A stretch of 36,609 nucleotides of DNA from a virus: the IMG/VR virus record IMGVR_UViG_3300021963_000342, positions 1 to 36,609 of that record; one strand, written 5' to 3'. The notes under the pieces are model-generated. The model ran no database searches and was not told where the DNA came from. It was given only the letters and a program-made list of their open reading frames with translations. The position numbers were made by a program, and so were the translations under genes. Numbering within the stretch: the stretch's first letter is position 1; the number at the start of each line of letters is the position of its first letter. This document shows, piece by piece, positions 14,866-21,536 of this stretch.

Positions 14866-14895
14866 GCAAAGGAAAGGCCCGCACGGGGCGGGCCT
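14866..14895 (-). terminator. Rho-independent terminator of the 16.6-14.9 kb unit
   Basis: On the minus strand AGGCCCGC and GCGGGCCT form an eight-pair stem with a five-base loop, followed by TTTCCTTT. It lies about 20 bases past the stop of the 14918-15247 gene. Confidence 0.75.
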
Positions 14896-14917
14896 CGAGG
14901 ATCTCCGGCGCCGGCCG

Positions 14918-15247
14918 TCACTTGTCCCCTTCAATCTCGAGCGCCGCGGAAAGCAAAGCGGGCAGCCAAGCGCGGGCCATGTCGCGTTCAATCTCGGAAA
15001 GGCACGCCGGCGGCCCGCCTATGCCCTCGAGCTCTTGCCAAGCCTGGTTTAAGTTATCCGCAAGAGAGCGCCGGGGGTGTAAGTAAAGCTCACCCCATCC
15101 GGCGCCGATTTGCCATTGCAGGCAAGCGCCCATCGGGCAGGCCCGCAAGTAAAAGGCGGCGGCCGTAGCGACCTGGAGCGCCGTCCCCTCGAGCGTGCGC
15201 TCTTCCGGGCCGCCCATGTCGGCCGGCGAGATTTGCAGGGAGATCAC
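14918..15247 (-). CDS. Hypothetical 109-aa protein
   Basis: It starts with GTG overlapping the Gp88-like stop (GTGA), so the two are probably translationally coupled. The sequence has helical segments (ALQVATAAAFYLRACPMGACLQWQIG, IERDMARAWLPALLSAALEIEGDK) and a CPMGAC pair of cysteines. Its codon use is extreme in G and C, like the Gp88-like gene. Its function is unknown. Confidence 0.6.
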   Translation of the reverse strand: MISLQISPADMGGPEERTLEGTALQVATAAAFYLRACPMGACLQWQIGAGWGELYLHPRRSLADNLNQAWQELEGIGGPPACLSEIERDMARAWLPALLSAALEIEGDK

Positions 15248-16077
15248 TGGCGGCCCCCCTCCAAACGCATGACAAATCCGGAAAGATCCTTTTTGGCTTT
15301 GCCCTTTGCCTTGAGCACGCCGACACGGCCGCGGCCGCCGGGGCTCAGTCGGTCAAGAAAGCGCACGTCATGACGGTCAGCGTCAAACGTTGCAAAGCTC
15401 TCGCCGGCGATTGCCAAGCGCTGCCCATCCCGGTGCCCGTCCACTACAGCCGCGACATTGCAGCCGGCCGCCGCGACAATGGCCGCCGTCGGCGCGTTTG
15501 TCTCGGAAAGGGAGAACGTCAAATGATAATTTTCCGGAAGCTCTCCGCGGGCAAACGCAAGCGCACGCCGGGGGTTTTTCGTATAGTCGTAAAATTGCAA
15601 ACCAGGAAACTCTTCAAACAACTCCGGGGCCAAGCTTTCCCATGGCAAATCCGACGTGCCGTTAAGGCGCACGGCCGGCCGCATCCCCTCTCGGGCAGCG
15701 CGGCGCATCAATGCGCGGATCTCGCCGCGTAAGACGTCCAGGAAAGCGGCGCGGTCAGCATGCAGAAAGCGCGTGCGCATGACGCGGGCAATGTTGACCG
15801 TTGCAAATATGCCCGCGCGGCCGGCCGAGAAAAGGCAAGCTTGCGCGCAACCCTTAGACGCGTGCGGGCAAAGATTGCCGACGCCGGCCAGCGTGCCTGG
15901 AGCAAGGTAAAGAATCCCGGTCAGCACGCCGGCCGCGGCGCCTTTGACGGTCTTCGCGTCGGCCGCAATCGATAGCAGCGAACCGGGCATTTTAAACGGC
16001 GCGCGGGCGGCCGGGTGATCGGGCACGCCATCAAAGGCGCGGCCGACGGTGGGGGTGGGGGTGTTTTCGGTTTTCAT
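15244..16077 (-). CDS. Gp88-like phage protein of unknown function
   Basis: This 277-residue protein resembles the 'gene product 88' family of actinophages and other phages in its landmark segments. These are a cysteine cluster CPHASKGCAQAC (Cys69, 76, 80) followed by FSAGR, then TRFLHADRAAFLDVLRGEI, RPAVRLNGTSDLPWES, FYDYTKNPRRAL and NYHLTFSLSE. The three cysteines and conserved Asn/Asp/Tyr suggest metal binding and an enzymatic fold, but no reaction is known to me. It is in its own short minus-strand unit with membrane peptides. The family call is from memory of these motifs. Confidence 0.7.
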   Translation of the reverse strand: MKTENTPTPTVGRAFDGVPDHPAARAPFKMPGSLLSIAADAKTVKGAAAGVLTGILYLAPGTLAGVGNLCPHASKGCAQACLFSAGRAGIFATVNIARVMRTRFLHADRAAFLDVLRGEIRALMRRAAREGMRPAVRLNGTSDLPWESLAPELFEEFPGLQFYDYTKNPRRALAFARGELPENYHLTFSLSETNAPTAAIVAAAGCNVAAVVDGHRDGQRLAIAGESFATFDADRHDVRFLDRLSPGGRGRVGVLKAKGKAKKDLSGFVMRLEGGRQ

Positions 16078-16094
16078 GTGTTAGGGGAAAGGGT

Positions 16095-16199
16095 TTAGTC
16101 GTTAAGCAAACGAAAGAGCGCCGGGCCGCATTTGACCAGGGCGACATTGACGGCAACGGCGACGGCCGCGGCGGTGAACCAAAAAAGAAAGGAGCGCAT
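16095..16199 (-). CDS. 34-aa membrane peptide, paralog A
   Basis: The peptide begins MRSFLFWFTAAAVAVAVNVALVKC and forms one alanine/valine-rich membrane helix, then a short tail ending RLLND. It shares FWFTAAAVAVAVNVALV exactly with the peptide at 16473-16592, and the DNA is about 80 percent identical over some 60 bases. The changes leave the peptide intact, which argues that both are translated. It lies between the 71-aa gene and the Gp88-like gene. Confidence 0.65.
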   Translation of the reverse strand: MRSFLFWFTAAAVAVAVNVALVKCGPALFRLLND

Positions 16200-16209
16200 G
16201 GAAGGGGAA

Positions 16210-16425
16210 TTAGGAGAGAAGGGAGTTTAGTTTTTCAAGCGCGCTAGTACGAGCTGCAAGGGCGGCCACGTAAGACGCGTTTGCCTCGTCAATTGCGGCC
16301 TGCGGCCAAGCCCTAGTCGTCTCTTCGCATTTGCGAGACGCTAGGCAAAGGGCTAAACGGGTAGCCTCGGCAACCTTTCGGGCGGCGGTGATTTGCTTGC
16401 GGATTTGTGCAGGGGTTTTATTCAT
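16210..16425 (-). CDS. Hypothetical 71-aa helical protein
   Basis: The start MNKTPAQIRKQIT at 16425 is nine bases after the -10 of the second TTGACGTG promoter. The protein is alanine-rich and fully helical (AARKVAEATRLALCLASRKCEETTRAWPQAAIDEANASYVAALAARTSALEKL). It sits between the two membrane-peptide paralogs. No family was recognised. Confidence 0.55.
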   Translation of the reverse strand: MNKTPAQIRKQITAARKVAEATRLALCLASRKCEETTRAWPQAAIDEANASYVAALAARTSALEKLNSLLS

Positions 16426-16434
16426 GGCAAGGGG

Positions 16435-16463
16435 ATACAAAGGCACGCGGGCAGGCACGTCAA
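16435..16463 (-). promoter_or_regulatory. Putative promoter TTGACGTG, copy for the 71-aa gene
   Basis: TTGACG (16458-16463), a 17-base spacer and TTGTAT (16435-16440) lie nine bases from ATG 16425. It is within or beside the 56-bp direct repeat. Confidence 0.45.
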
Positions 16464-16511
16464 CACCTCATTTTAATAATTTAAAACCCCTTTGCCTAGG
16501 GCATAGGACAG
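16456..16511. repeat. 56-bp direct repeat, copy 1
   Basis: It matches 16623-16678 at 54 of 56 bases. It contains an AT-rich core (ATAATTTAAAACCCC), then CCTTTGCCTAGGGCATAGGACAG. On the minus strand it ends in the TTGACGTG promoter box, so a promoter was duplicated with it. Confidence 0.85.
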
Positions 16512-16592
16512 TGGGCACGGGCAGCTGACTAGGGCGACGTTAACGGCCACGGCGACGGCCGCGGCGGTGAACCAAAAGAGAAGGGAAGACAT
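16473..16592 (-). CDS. 39-aa membrane peptide, paralog B
   Basis: It begins MSSLLFWFTAAAVAVAVNVALVSC and shares its membrane helix with paralog A. The C-terminal tail (PCPLSYALGKGVLNY) is encoded by the 56-bp repeat, so the tail was changed when the repeat joined. CCT directly precedes the ATG, and a TTGACGTG promoter sits 38 bases upstream. Confidence 0.6.
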   Translation of the reverse strand: MSSLLFWFTAAAVAVAVNVALVSCPCPLSYALGKGVLNY

Positions 16593-16601
16593 AGGACAAA
16601 C

Positions 16602-16630
16602 AAACAAAGGCACGGCCGCGGCCACGTCAA
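16602..16630 (-). promoter_or_regulatory. Putative promoter TTGACGTG, copy for paralog B
   Basis: TTGACG (16625-16630), a 17-base spacer and TTGTTT (16602-16607) lie nine bases from ATG 16592. The spacing to the start codon is the same as at 16425. Confidence 0.45.
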
Positions 16631-16678
16631 CACCTTATTTAAATAATTTAAAACCCCTTTGCCTAGGGCATAGGACAG
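16623..16678. repeat. 56-bp direct repeat, copy 2
   Basis: This is the second copy of the 16456-16511 sequence, 167 bases away. It lies upstream of paralog B and is not coding. Confidence 0.85.
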
Positions 16679-16966
16679 CGCGCGGGCAGGCGGGCAGCTG
16701 AGCGCCGTCGGCCGGCGACCTAGGCGGGCACGGGCAGCGCACGGCCGCGGGCAATGGACAGCGTGCCAGGTCGCGCCCCGTCGGATCTCGGCCGGCGACG
16801 TCGGCCACCTTGGGCCCGAGCTGAGCGCGCCGGCGACCTACCCCCACCGGGCACGGCGACGGCCGGCGACATGGGCAGCTGAGCACGGCCGCGGCGACGG
16901 CGACGGGCACGGCGACGGCCGGCCGCCCTACCCCCGATAGGAAGTCTACTAGGGGGGTCGGGAACT
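16679..16966. other. GC-rich noncoding block, second
   Basis: No supportable gene. Words such as GGCCGGCGAC, CACGGCGACGG, GCACGGCCGCGGGCAAT and CCTAGGCGGGCA recur within it and in the 14.5-14.87 kb block. The two blocks frame the Gp88-like unit on both sides, which suggests this unit came in as a cassette or that both blocks serve DNA replication or packaging. Confidence 0.5.
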
Positions 16967-16986
16967 GCAGGGGGCGTAGCCCCTGC
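16967..16986. promoter_or_regulatory. Inverted repeat GCAGGGG / CCCCTGC
   Basis: Perfect seven-base arms with a six-base loop, at the junction between the GC-rich block and the AT-rich control region. Without a T-run on either side it is not an obvious terminator. Confidence 0.4.
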
Positions 16987-17040
16987 GACCTCGATGAGCA
17001 CCGGGGAGTAAACTCTTTAAAATCTAATAATGGTTAATGT

Positions 17041-17056
17041 GGTGGTTATAACCACC
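17041..17056. promoter_or_regulatory. Perfect 16-bp palindrome, candidate operator
   Basis: GGTGGTTATAACCACC is fully self-complementary. It lies in the AT-rich divergent control region between minus-strand starts at 16592 and the late operon, and contains a TTATAA core that could overlap a promoter. Confidence 0.55.
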
Positions 17057-17096
17057 AATGGGCCATTTCCTTTATCACCCTCTATTAGCAATCAAT

Positions 17097-17192
17097 CTTC
17101 TGACTGCATCTAAAGATGCATATGTCAGAAGAAATAGGGAATGGCTATTTCCATTCCCCTTGCTTAACGCCTTTTGGGCTTGCAAGGGGAAT
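17097..17192 (+). ncRNA. Structured leader with mutually exclusive hairpins
   Basis: Hairpin 1 (17097-17131) pairs CTTCTGAC with GTCAGAAG outside and TGCATCT with AGATGCA inside. Hairpin 2 pairs GGGAATGG (17137-17144) with CCATTCCC (17151-17158). Hairpin 3 pairs ATTCCCCTTGC (17153-17163) with GCAAGGGGAAT (17182-17192), eleven perfect pairs that reuse part of hairpin 2, so 2 and 3 cannot coexist. This is the layout of an attenuator or riboswitch expression platform, 35 bases before the first late gene. It could instead be a DNA-level element. Confidence 0.5.
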
Positions 17193-17226
17193 AGGCCATC
17201 CCATAGAACCCCGACCCCTTAACCGC

Positions 17227-17607
17227 ATGAAACCCAAAACTCACAACGGAGACGACAAGCCACGTCGCCCGTTCCAGCGCAGACAAGACTTCGAGACGCC
17301 CTGGGCTCGGGCGTGGCGCCGATCGCCGGAGCGGATGCGTGAGCACGTCAATCGGATGACCGAGGCACGGACGGCCAAGGCCGAGGAGCGGGCGTCGCTC
17401 ATCCAGGCTTTGTTCGACATGATGCCCTCGGAGCCGATGCGGCCGTACGTCCTCCGCGACAGGTTGATTGAGCTGTGGTCTACGGCCTACGGTGAGGAAC
17501 TTACACTCAAGGCCGCTTGGCTGGAAATCCGCTGCGCCATCCGGCAGGGGCTGGTCGGACGGACGGATGACGGGGACTACATCCCGCGGCATTCGACGGA
17601 GCGATAG
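17227..17607 (+). CDS. Hypothetical 126-aa basic protein, first gene of the late operon
   Basis: The start is MKPKTHNGDDK at 17227; the frame is open upstream but crosses the leader hairpins. The first half is strongly basic (RRPFQRRQDFETPWARAWRRSPERMREHVNRMTEART). The second half is helical and winged-helix-like (PYVLRDRLIELWSTAYGEELTLKAAWLEIRCAIRQGLVG). A DNA-binding regulator is plausible from charge and position. Family unknown. Confidence 0.65.
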   Translation: MKPKTHNGDDKPRRPFQRRQDFETPWARAWRRSPERMREHVNRMTEARTAKAEERASLIQALFDMMPSEPMRPYVLRDRLIELWSTAYGEELTLKAAWLEIRCAIRQGLVGRTDDGDYIPRHSTER

Positions 17608-17660
17608 TTGTTGACAAGGCGGCGGCCCTGGCCATCAATCAGCAGGCAAGGGCGACGCAC

Positions 17661-17861
17661 TTGCGACATATCGACATCGACCACGAAGATTATCGGCAGC
17701 TGAAGGACGGCGCCGCGGAATTGCGTCGGGTCGGTTCACGGTGGTTGCGGCACGCGGCCGAGATCGGAAAGTCAGACGTGACGCTGTCGAACTTGATGGC
17801 CCGCGAAGCCGCGGTCGCGTTGGACGTGGCTACGAGGCTGGAGGAAGTGCTCGAGCAATGA
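17661..17861 (+). CDS. Hypothetical 66-aa helical protein with uncertain start
   Basis: The only standard start is TTG 17661, but the frame is open back to 17571 and its translation upstream (VVDKAAALAINQQARATH) looks protein-like. An ATA at 17604 would overlap the previous stop in the ATGA style used elsewhere. The protein is helical and charged, ending EEVLEQ, and its stop overlaps the next start as ATGA. TTGACA (17611-17616) with ATCAAT 17 bases on could be an internal promoter. Confidence 0.5.
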   Translation: MRHIDIDHEDYRQLKDGAAELRRVGSRWLRHAAEIGKSDVTLSNLMAREAAVALDVATRLEEVLEQ

Positions 17862-18433
17862 GCAAGGCGTCCGACATGGCCGCGATCTACGCCGCGTGGT
17901 GGCGCAAGCTGTCCCCCGGCGAAAGAGTGTCTTTGTGCGAACAAGGCTTCGACCCTAAGAACCCTTCATGGGCCGGCATCCCACTCGCTCACCGCTACGT
18001 CGATAGCGACCGCTCATCCCATTACGATGCGGTCGATGGTCAGACCGACAACACCTTCAAGCCATTCGCAGTCACGCCACGCGGCTACGACGTTGACTAC
18101 GCCTTGGCGATGCGCTGGCAAGCCGAGCAGGCGCAGCCCGAGAACCTTATGAGCGAACGAACCTTCACCTTCCAGGAGATGCTCGACATCCTGCGGAAGG
18201 TCATAGCACCGTGGACGGATTCGCAGAGCCCCGACGTGCGGCTCTTCGGGACGTGCCAATACATCGCCCTCGGGGTGCCTGGGCAACCGACGATGACGGA
18301 GCTGGCCAAGCGGCACGGCGTGACGCGGGCCGAGATCAGCCGTCGGGTGAAGCACATCCAGCGCAAGATGAACTTGCCGCCGTCGATGTACATGAAGTCC
18401 GACCACGCCTGTGCACGGCTCAAACGCAAATGA
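17858..18433 (+). CDS. Helix-turn-helix protein, sigma-like regulator candidate
   Basis: This 191-residue protein starts at MSKASDMAAIY (ATGA overlap). Its C-terminal part has PTMTELAKRHGVTRAEISRRVKHIQRKM, a clear HTH of the sigma region 4 or Sak/Crp type, at about residues 150-178. The N-terminal part has WWRKLSPGERVSLCEQGFDP. Located two genes before the small terminase, it could activate late transcription or assist packaging. It is a candidate reader of the repeated late start-associated element. Confidence 0.65.
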   Translation: MSKASDMAAIYAAWWRKLSPGERVSLCEQGFDPKNPSWAGIPLAHRYVDSDRSSHYDAVDGQTDNTFKPFAVTPRGYDVDYALAMRWQAEQAQPENLMSERTFTFQEMLDILRKVIAPWTDSQSPDVRLFGTCQYIALGVPGQPTMTELAKRHGVTRAEISRRVKHIQRKMNLPPSMYMKSDHACARLKRK

Positions 18434-18663
18434 GCCGACCACGCTACCAAATCTTCATCGGCTACGACTCCAGCGACAAGGGTCGAGTGCGTTACTATTT
18501 CCAAGACACCGACCCTGGCTGTGACACAGGCATGAATCGAGGAGTTAATTACGGGATGGTACTGCTGTACAAGGGACGTAACTTTGTGTTCAAGTTCAAT
18601 CCGCATGACGCCATCGAGTACTGCATCGCCCTCAACGCGGAAGACGCAGTCAAACGCAAATGA
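18430..18663 (+). CDS. Hypothetical 77-aa protein
   Basis: The start MSRPRYQIFIGYDS overlaps the previous stop as ATGA, and its own stop overlaps the TerS start the same way. It is beta-rich (IFIGYDSSDKGRVRYYFQDTD, MVLLYKGRNFVFKFNPHDA). No family was recognised. Both this gene and its predecessor end in KRK. Confidence 0.65.
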   Translation: MSRPRYQIFIGYDSSDKGRVRYYFQDTDPGCDTGMNRGVNYGMVLLYKGRNFVFKFNPHDAIEYCIALNAEDAVKRK

Positions 18664-19292
18664 AAATCACCAAGGTCGAATTCGCCGGACGCCTCGGCAC
18701 ATCCAAGCAACAGGTGCAGAAGTGGGTCGAGCAGGGTATGCCCATCGACTCCATCGAGTCAGCTGAAGCATGGGTCATGGCCAAACGGGCCAAGGGCGGT
18801 TCCGCGGACACCGTGCCGATGAAGCCCGACAAGGACTTCGACGAGACGGTCGAGAAGCAGCGCGAACTCAAGGCCATCGCCTACAAGAAGTACCTTGACG
18901 ACATCGACACGCCCGAGGCGTCCAAGTCGTATGCGACCTACGACAAGCTGGTGAAGACCTTGGTCACCCTCGAGAAGGAGATGCTGGCCCGCCAGATTGC
19001 ATCGAGGGAACTCATCCGCACCCAGACCGCCATCGAGCGCTTCGGCAAGGTGCTCTCCGACCTACGGCAGCAACTCATCCAACTCGGCACAAAGGTGGCC
19101 CCCAAGGCGAACCCAGACCACCCTGGACGGGCGCTGAAGGCCATCGACGAGGAAATCAACCGCATCCTATCCCGCATTGCCGAAACGGCCGTGGAAGCCG
19201 AGCAGGGGGTCACGGAAGGCACGTCTGATGAGGTTGACCCGACCGAACTGGAGATTGTCGAGGACGGGGAGGTCGAAGAAGATACCGAATGA
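18660..19292 (+). CDS. Small terminase subunit, Nu1-like
   Basis: This 210-residue protein begins MKITKVEFAGRLGTSKQQVQKWVEQGMPID, the winged/MerR-like HTH found at the N-terminus of lambda gpNu1-type TerS proteins. Its middle is a helical multimerisation region (RELKAIAYKKYLDDIDTPEASKSYATYDKLVKTL), and its end is acidic (EIVEDGEVEEDTE). It would recognise the cos/pac site and recruit TerL, whose start overlaps its stop. Confidence 0.82.
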   Translation: MKITKVEFAGRLGTSKQQVQKWVEQGMPIDSIESAEAWVMAKRAKGGSADTVPMKPDKDFDETVEKQRELKAIAYKKYLDDIDTPEASKSYATYDKLVKTLVTLEKEMLARQIASRELIRTQTAIERFGKVLSDLRQQLIQLGTKVAPKANPDHPGRALKAIDEEINRILSRIAETAVEAEQGVTEGTSDEVDPTELEIVEDGEVEEDTE

Positions 19293-21142
19293 TTGACCCA
19301 GCCGATACCTACGAGCGGCACCTCCGTGCCATCATGGCCCCAGACCCAGACGGCGACATCGTCGATTGGCTGGAGTCCAACATCAAATCGATGCCCGGTG
19401 CTATGCCCGGTGCCTTCCGCGTAGAGTCCACGCCGTACCTTGCGCCCATCCTGCGGGCAATGTGCGACCCCGAGATTCAGACCATTGTAGTCTTCGGTGC
19501 GGTGCAAATGGGCAAGTCCACCCTTCTGGAGCTGTGGTCTGCCTACATCGCCGGCCGAGCTCCCGGCCCGACCTTGCTGCTCCAGGACGTCGATCAGAAC
19601 GCCAAGGACTGGCGGCTCGACCGACTCAAGCACATCTGGGATCACACGCCGGCCGTACGCTCCCGCATCAGCACGACCGAGAAGTCCAACTGGCACACGA
19701 ACCAATTCCAGCGCTGCACGATGTGGGTGCTCGGGGCCGAGAACAAACGCAACCTCCAGCGTCGTTCCATCCGCTACCTTGGCGGTGACGAAGTCTGGCT
19801 CTGGAAGAAAGGCCACCTCAACGAAGCCTTGCGACGTCGTACCGCGTTCACTTGGAACGGCAAGTCGGTCTTCATCTCGCAAGGTGGCCATGAGGGGGAT
19901 GACATCACAAACCTTTGGAACAACACCGACCGCCGCGAATGGATGTTCCGATGCCTGTCTTGCGACGCCCAGCAGGCTTATGAATTCGAGCAGCTGATTT
20001 ACCCGCCGGAAGCCAAGGGAGGCGATGGATGGGACATCGACAAGGTCAAGAAAGGCGTAAAGTACAAGTGCAAGTCCTGCGGTCATATGCACGACGATTC
20101 ATTCGTCACACGCACGGAAATGAACGCGAAAGGGGCTTACGTCCCCATGAATCCGACAGCCCAGTCCGGCATCGTCGGGTTCCATTGGAACGCCCTGTGC
20201 AGCCAATGGGGTATGTCATTCGGCGATCTAGCCGCAGAAGCCATCATGGCCAAGAAGGCTTTCGACGAGCACGGTGACGAAACGAGTCGTGTGGAGTTCA
20301 AGCAGAAGAGATTGGCCATATCCTGGAGCGATGAGCCGGATGACAACGGAGGTGAAGTGCTACCGAGCGGATACCGCATCATCGACCCCTGGGAAGACGA
20401 AGGTGCGCTCGTCGATGGAAAACTGCAAGCGGCTCCGATCACCGAAGAGCACCGAAAGTCCAAGATATTCGCCAATCTCAGATTTCTTACCGTGGACGTC
20501 CAGCGCGAAGGCTACTACGCCACCCTGCGGGCGTGGTCGTCGGACGGCAAGAGCCGCGGCAAGGGTTGGCATTACTTCAAGACCGACGACGAACTGCGGG
20601 CCTTCCAGATCAAGAACGAGGTCGCCAACTTCTTCGTTTTCCTGGACTCCGGCGACGGCCCCAACACCGATTCGGTCTATCGCCTATGCGCCCGATACGG
20701 TTGGAACGCCACCAAGGGTTCCGGCCAAAATGAGTTCGCTTGGCGTGTCCAGACGCCCTACGGCATCAAGGTGGCCTACCGACCCTACCAGCGGGCTAAG
20801 GTCATCCAGGTCGGTGCCCAGTCGCTCAAGCTGTACGTCTTCTCAAACCTTGTGTTCAAAGACACGCTTACCCGCCTACGCAGGGCAGGCCACCACACCT
20901 ACCCCGAGGATTACGGCGACGAGTACCGCAAGCAGATGCAGTCCGAGCACCGTACTAAGAACAACAACGGCACCCCCATTTGGGTGCCCATCGGCGACCG
21001 AGCAAACCACCTTTGGGACTGCGAGGTAATGGGCATCCTGCCGGCGATGATGGCCAAGCTGATCGGCAAGGGCAAGAACCGCGGTGCCACCCCGACCGCT
21101 GAAGACGAAAAGCCAGAAAAGGAAGCTACGGAATCCGCTTGA
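19289..21142 (+). CDS. Large terminase subunit, GpA family
   Basis: This 617-residue protein is the packaging motor and nuclease. The ATPase part has a Walker A-like VFGAVQMGKSTLLELW near residues 69-83 and acidic GGDEVWLWKKG near 163. A zinc ribbon follows (RCLSC near 222 and YKCKSCG near 260). The nuclease part begins LTVDVQREGYYATL near 400, with LDSGD near 455 and RANHLWDCEVMGIL near the end. GpA-type terminases usually cut at cos sites, so the virion DNA may have cohesive ends even though the genome assembles as a circle. The C-terminal tail is charged. Confidence 0.92.
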   Translation: MIDPADTYERHLRAIMAPDPDGDIVDWLESNIKSMPGAMPGAFRVESTPYLAPILRAMCDPEIQTIVVFGAVQMGKSTLLELWSAYIAGRAPGPTLLLQDVDQNAKDWRLDRLKHIWDHTPAVRSRISTTEKSNWHTNQFQRCTMWVLGAENKRNLQRRSIRYLGGDEVWLWKKGHLNEALRRRTAFTWNGKSVFISQGGHEGDDITNLWNNTDRREWMFRCLSCDAQQAYEFEQLIYPPEAKGGDGWDIDKVKKGVKYKCKSCGHMHDDSFVTRTEMNAKGAYVPMNPTAQSGIVGFHWNALCSQWGMSFGDLAAEAIMAKKAFDEHGDETSRVEFKQKRLAISWSDEPDDNGGEVLPSGYRIIDPWEDEGALVDGKLQAAPITEEHRKSKIFANLRFLTVDVQREGYYATLRAWSSDGKSRGKGWHYFKTDDELRAFQIKNEVANFFVFLDSGDGPNTDSVYRLCARYGWNATKGSGQNEFAWRVQTPYGIKVAYRPYQRAKVIQVGAQSLKLYVFSNLVFKDTLTRLRRAGHHTYPEDYGDEYRKQMQSEHRTKNNNGTPIWVPIGDRANHLWDCEVMGILPAMMAKLIGKGKNRGATPTAEDEKPEKEATESA

Positions 21143-21149
21143 CGTGACT

Positions 21150-21206
21150 AATTGACGTCCTTGAATCGAGATAAGGCTGGCCGCATCTCGGTTAGGGGCG
21201 TCATTG
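21150..21206. other. Nested inverted repeats after the terminase gene
   Basis: TGACG (21153-21157) pairs with CGTCA (21199-21203), and inside it CGAGAT (21167-21172) pairs with ATCTCG (21185-21190). Outside, AAT and ATT can extend the stem with a bulge. There is no T-run, so it is not a simple terminator. It may stabilise or process the late mRNA, or be part of a packaging site next to the terminase genes. Confidence 0.4.
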
Positions 21207-21247
21207 GTGGCTCTGGTGACAGCGTGGTCGTGATGCGGTCAGCCCCC

Positions 21248-21269
21248 TTTACATGGGGCTAAAAACAAG
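21248..21269 (+). promoter_or_regulatory. Late start-associated element, copy 1
   Basis: TTTACA, five bases (TGGGG), CTAAAAAC, AAG, then directly the ATG of the connector gene. It belongs to a family of five with invariant spacing. Confidence 0.75.
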
Positions 21270-21536
21270 ATGGCACGCGCCCAAGGCATTTTTCTTGTTT
21301 TGGAAATCTCCGATATCGAAGATATCGTGGCTACCGCCGTTACTTTGCTCAAGCAGGGCAAGACGATGATGGAATACGCAGACTCCGGCACGTCCGTGAC
21401 CAAGGAGTTCCCCATGACCATCCAGATGACCCTGCTGGAGGCACGCTATGCTCTGCAAGTGAAAGACCCCCAGCGTTATGGTGCAATCGATAAGACGCGG
21501 GTCATCAATATGCTGAACAACTTCCGCGGCCTCTGA
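21270..21536 (+). CDS. Small head protein in the gpW position
   Basis: This 88-residue protein (MARAQGIFLVLEISDIEDIV to NMLNNFRGL) is helical, with an ALQVKDPQRYGAIDKTRV segment. It sits between TerL and portal, where lambda encodes the head-tail joining protein gpW, but sequence similarity to gpW is not evident to me. Its TGA shares a base with the portal ATG (TGATG). A late start-associated element abuts its start codon. Confidence 0.6.
   Translation: MARAQGIFLVLEISDIEDIVATAVTLLKQGKTMMEYADSGTSVTKEFPMTIQMTLLEARYALQVKDPQRYGAIDKTRVINMLNNFRGL

Noticed and set aside
14508-14921. 137-aa minus-strand open frame in the GC-rich block
   Set aside because: Pro/Arg/Ala/Gly low complexity from repeated GC words, with a terminator hairpin inside it. 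Not coding.
16456-16678. CRISPR-like or iteron array
   Set aside because: Only two copies of the 56-bp repeat exist, and coding sequence lies between them. There are no regular spacers.
16635-16910. 91-aa minus-strand open frame
   Set aside because: It consists of repeats and low-complexity Cys/Pro/Arg sequence, and covers the 56-bp repeat and noncoding block.
21248-21253. TTTACA/TTGACA boxes of the late elements read as ordinary sigma-70 -35 boxes
   Set aside because: No -10 box lies 16-18 bases downstream, since the start codon or coding sequence is there. The fixed CTAAAAAC at five bases indicates a different signal.
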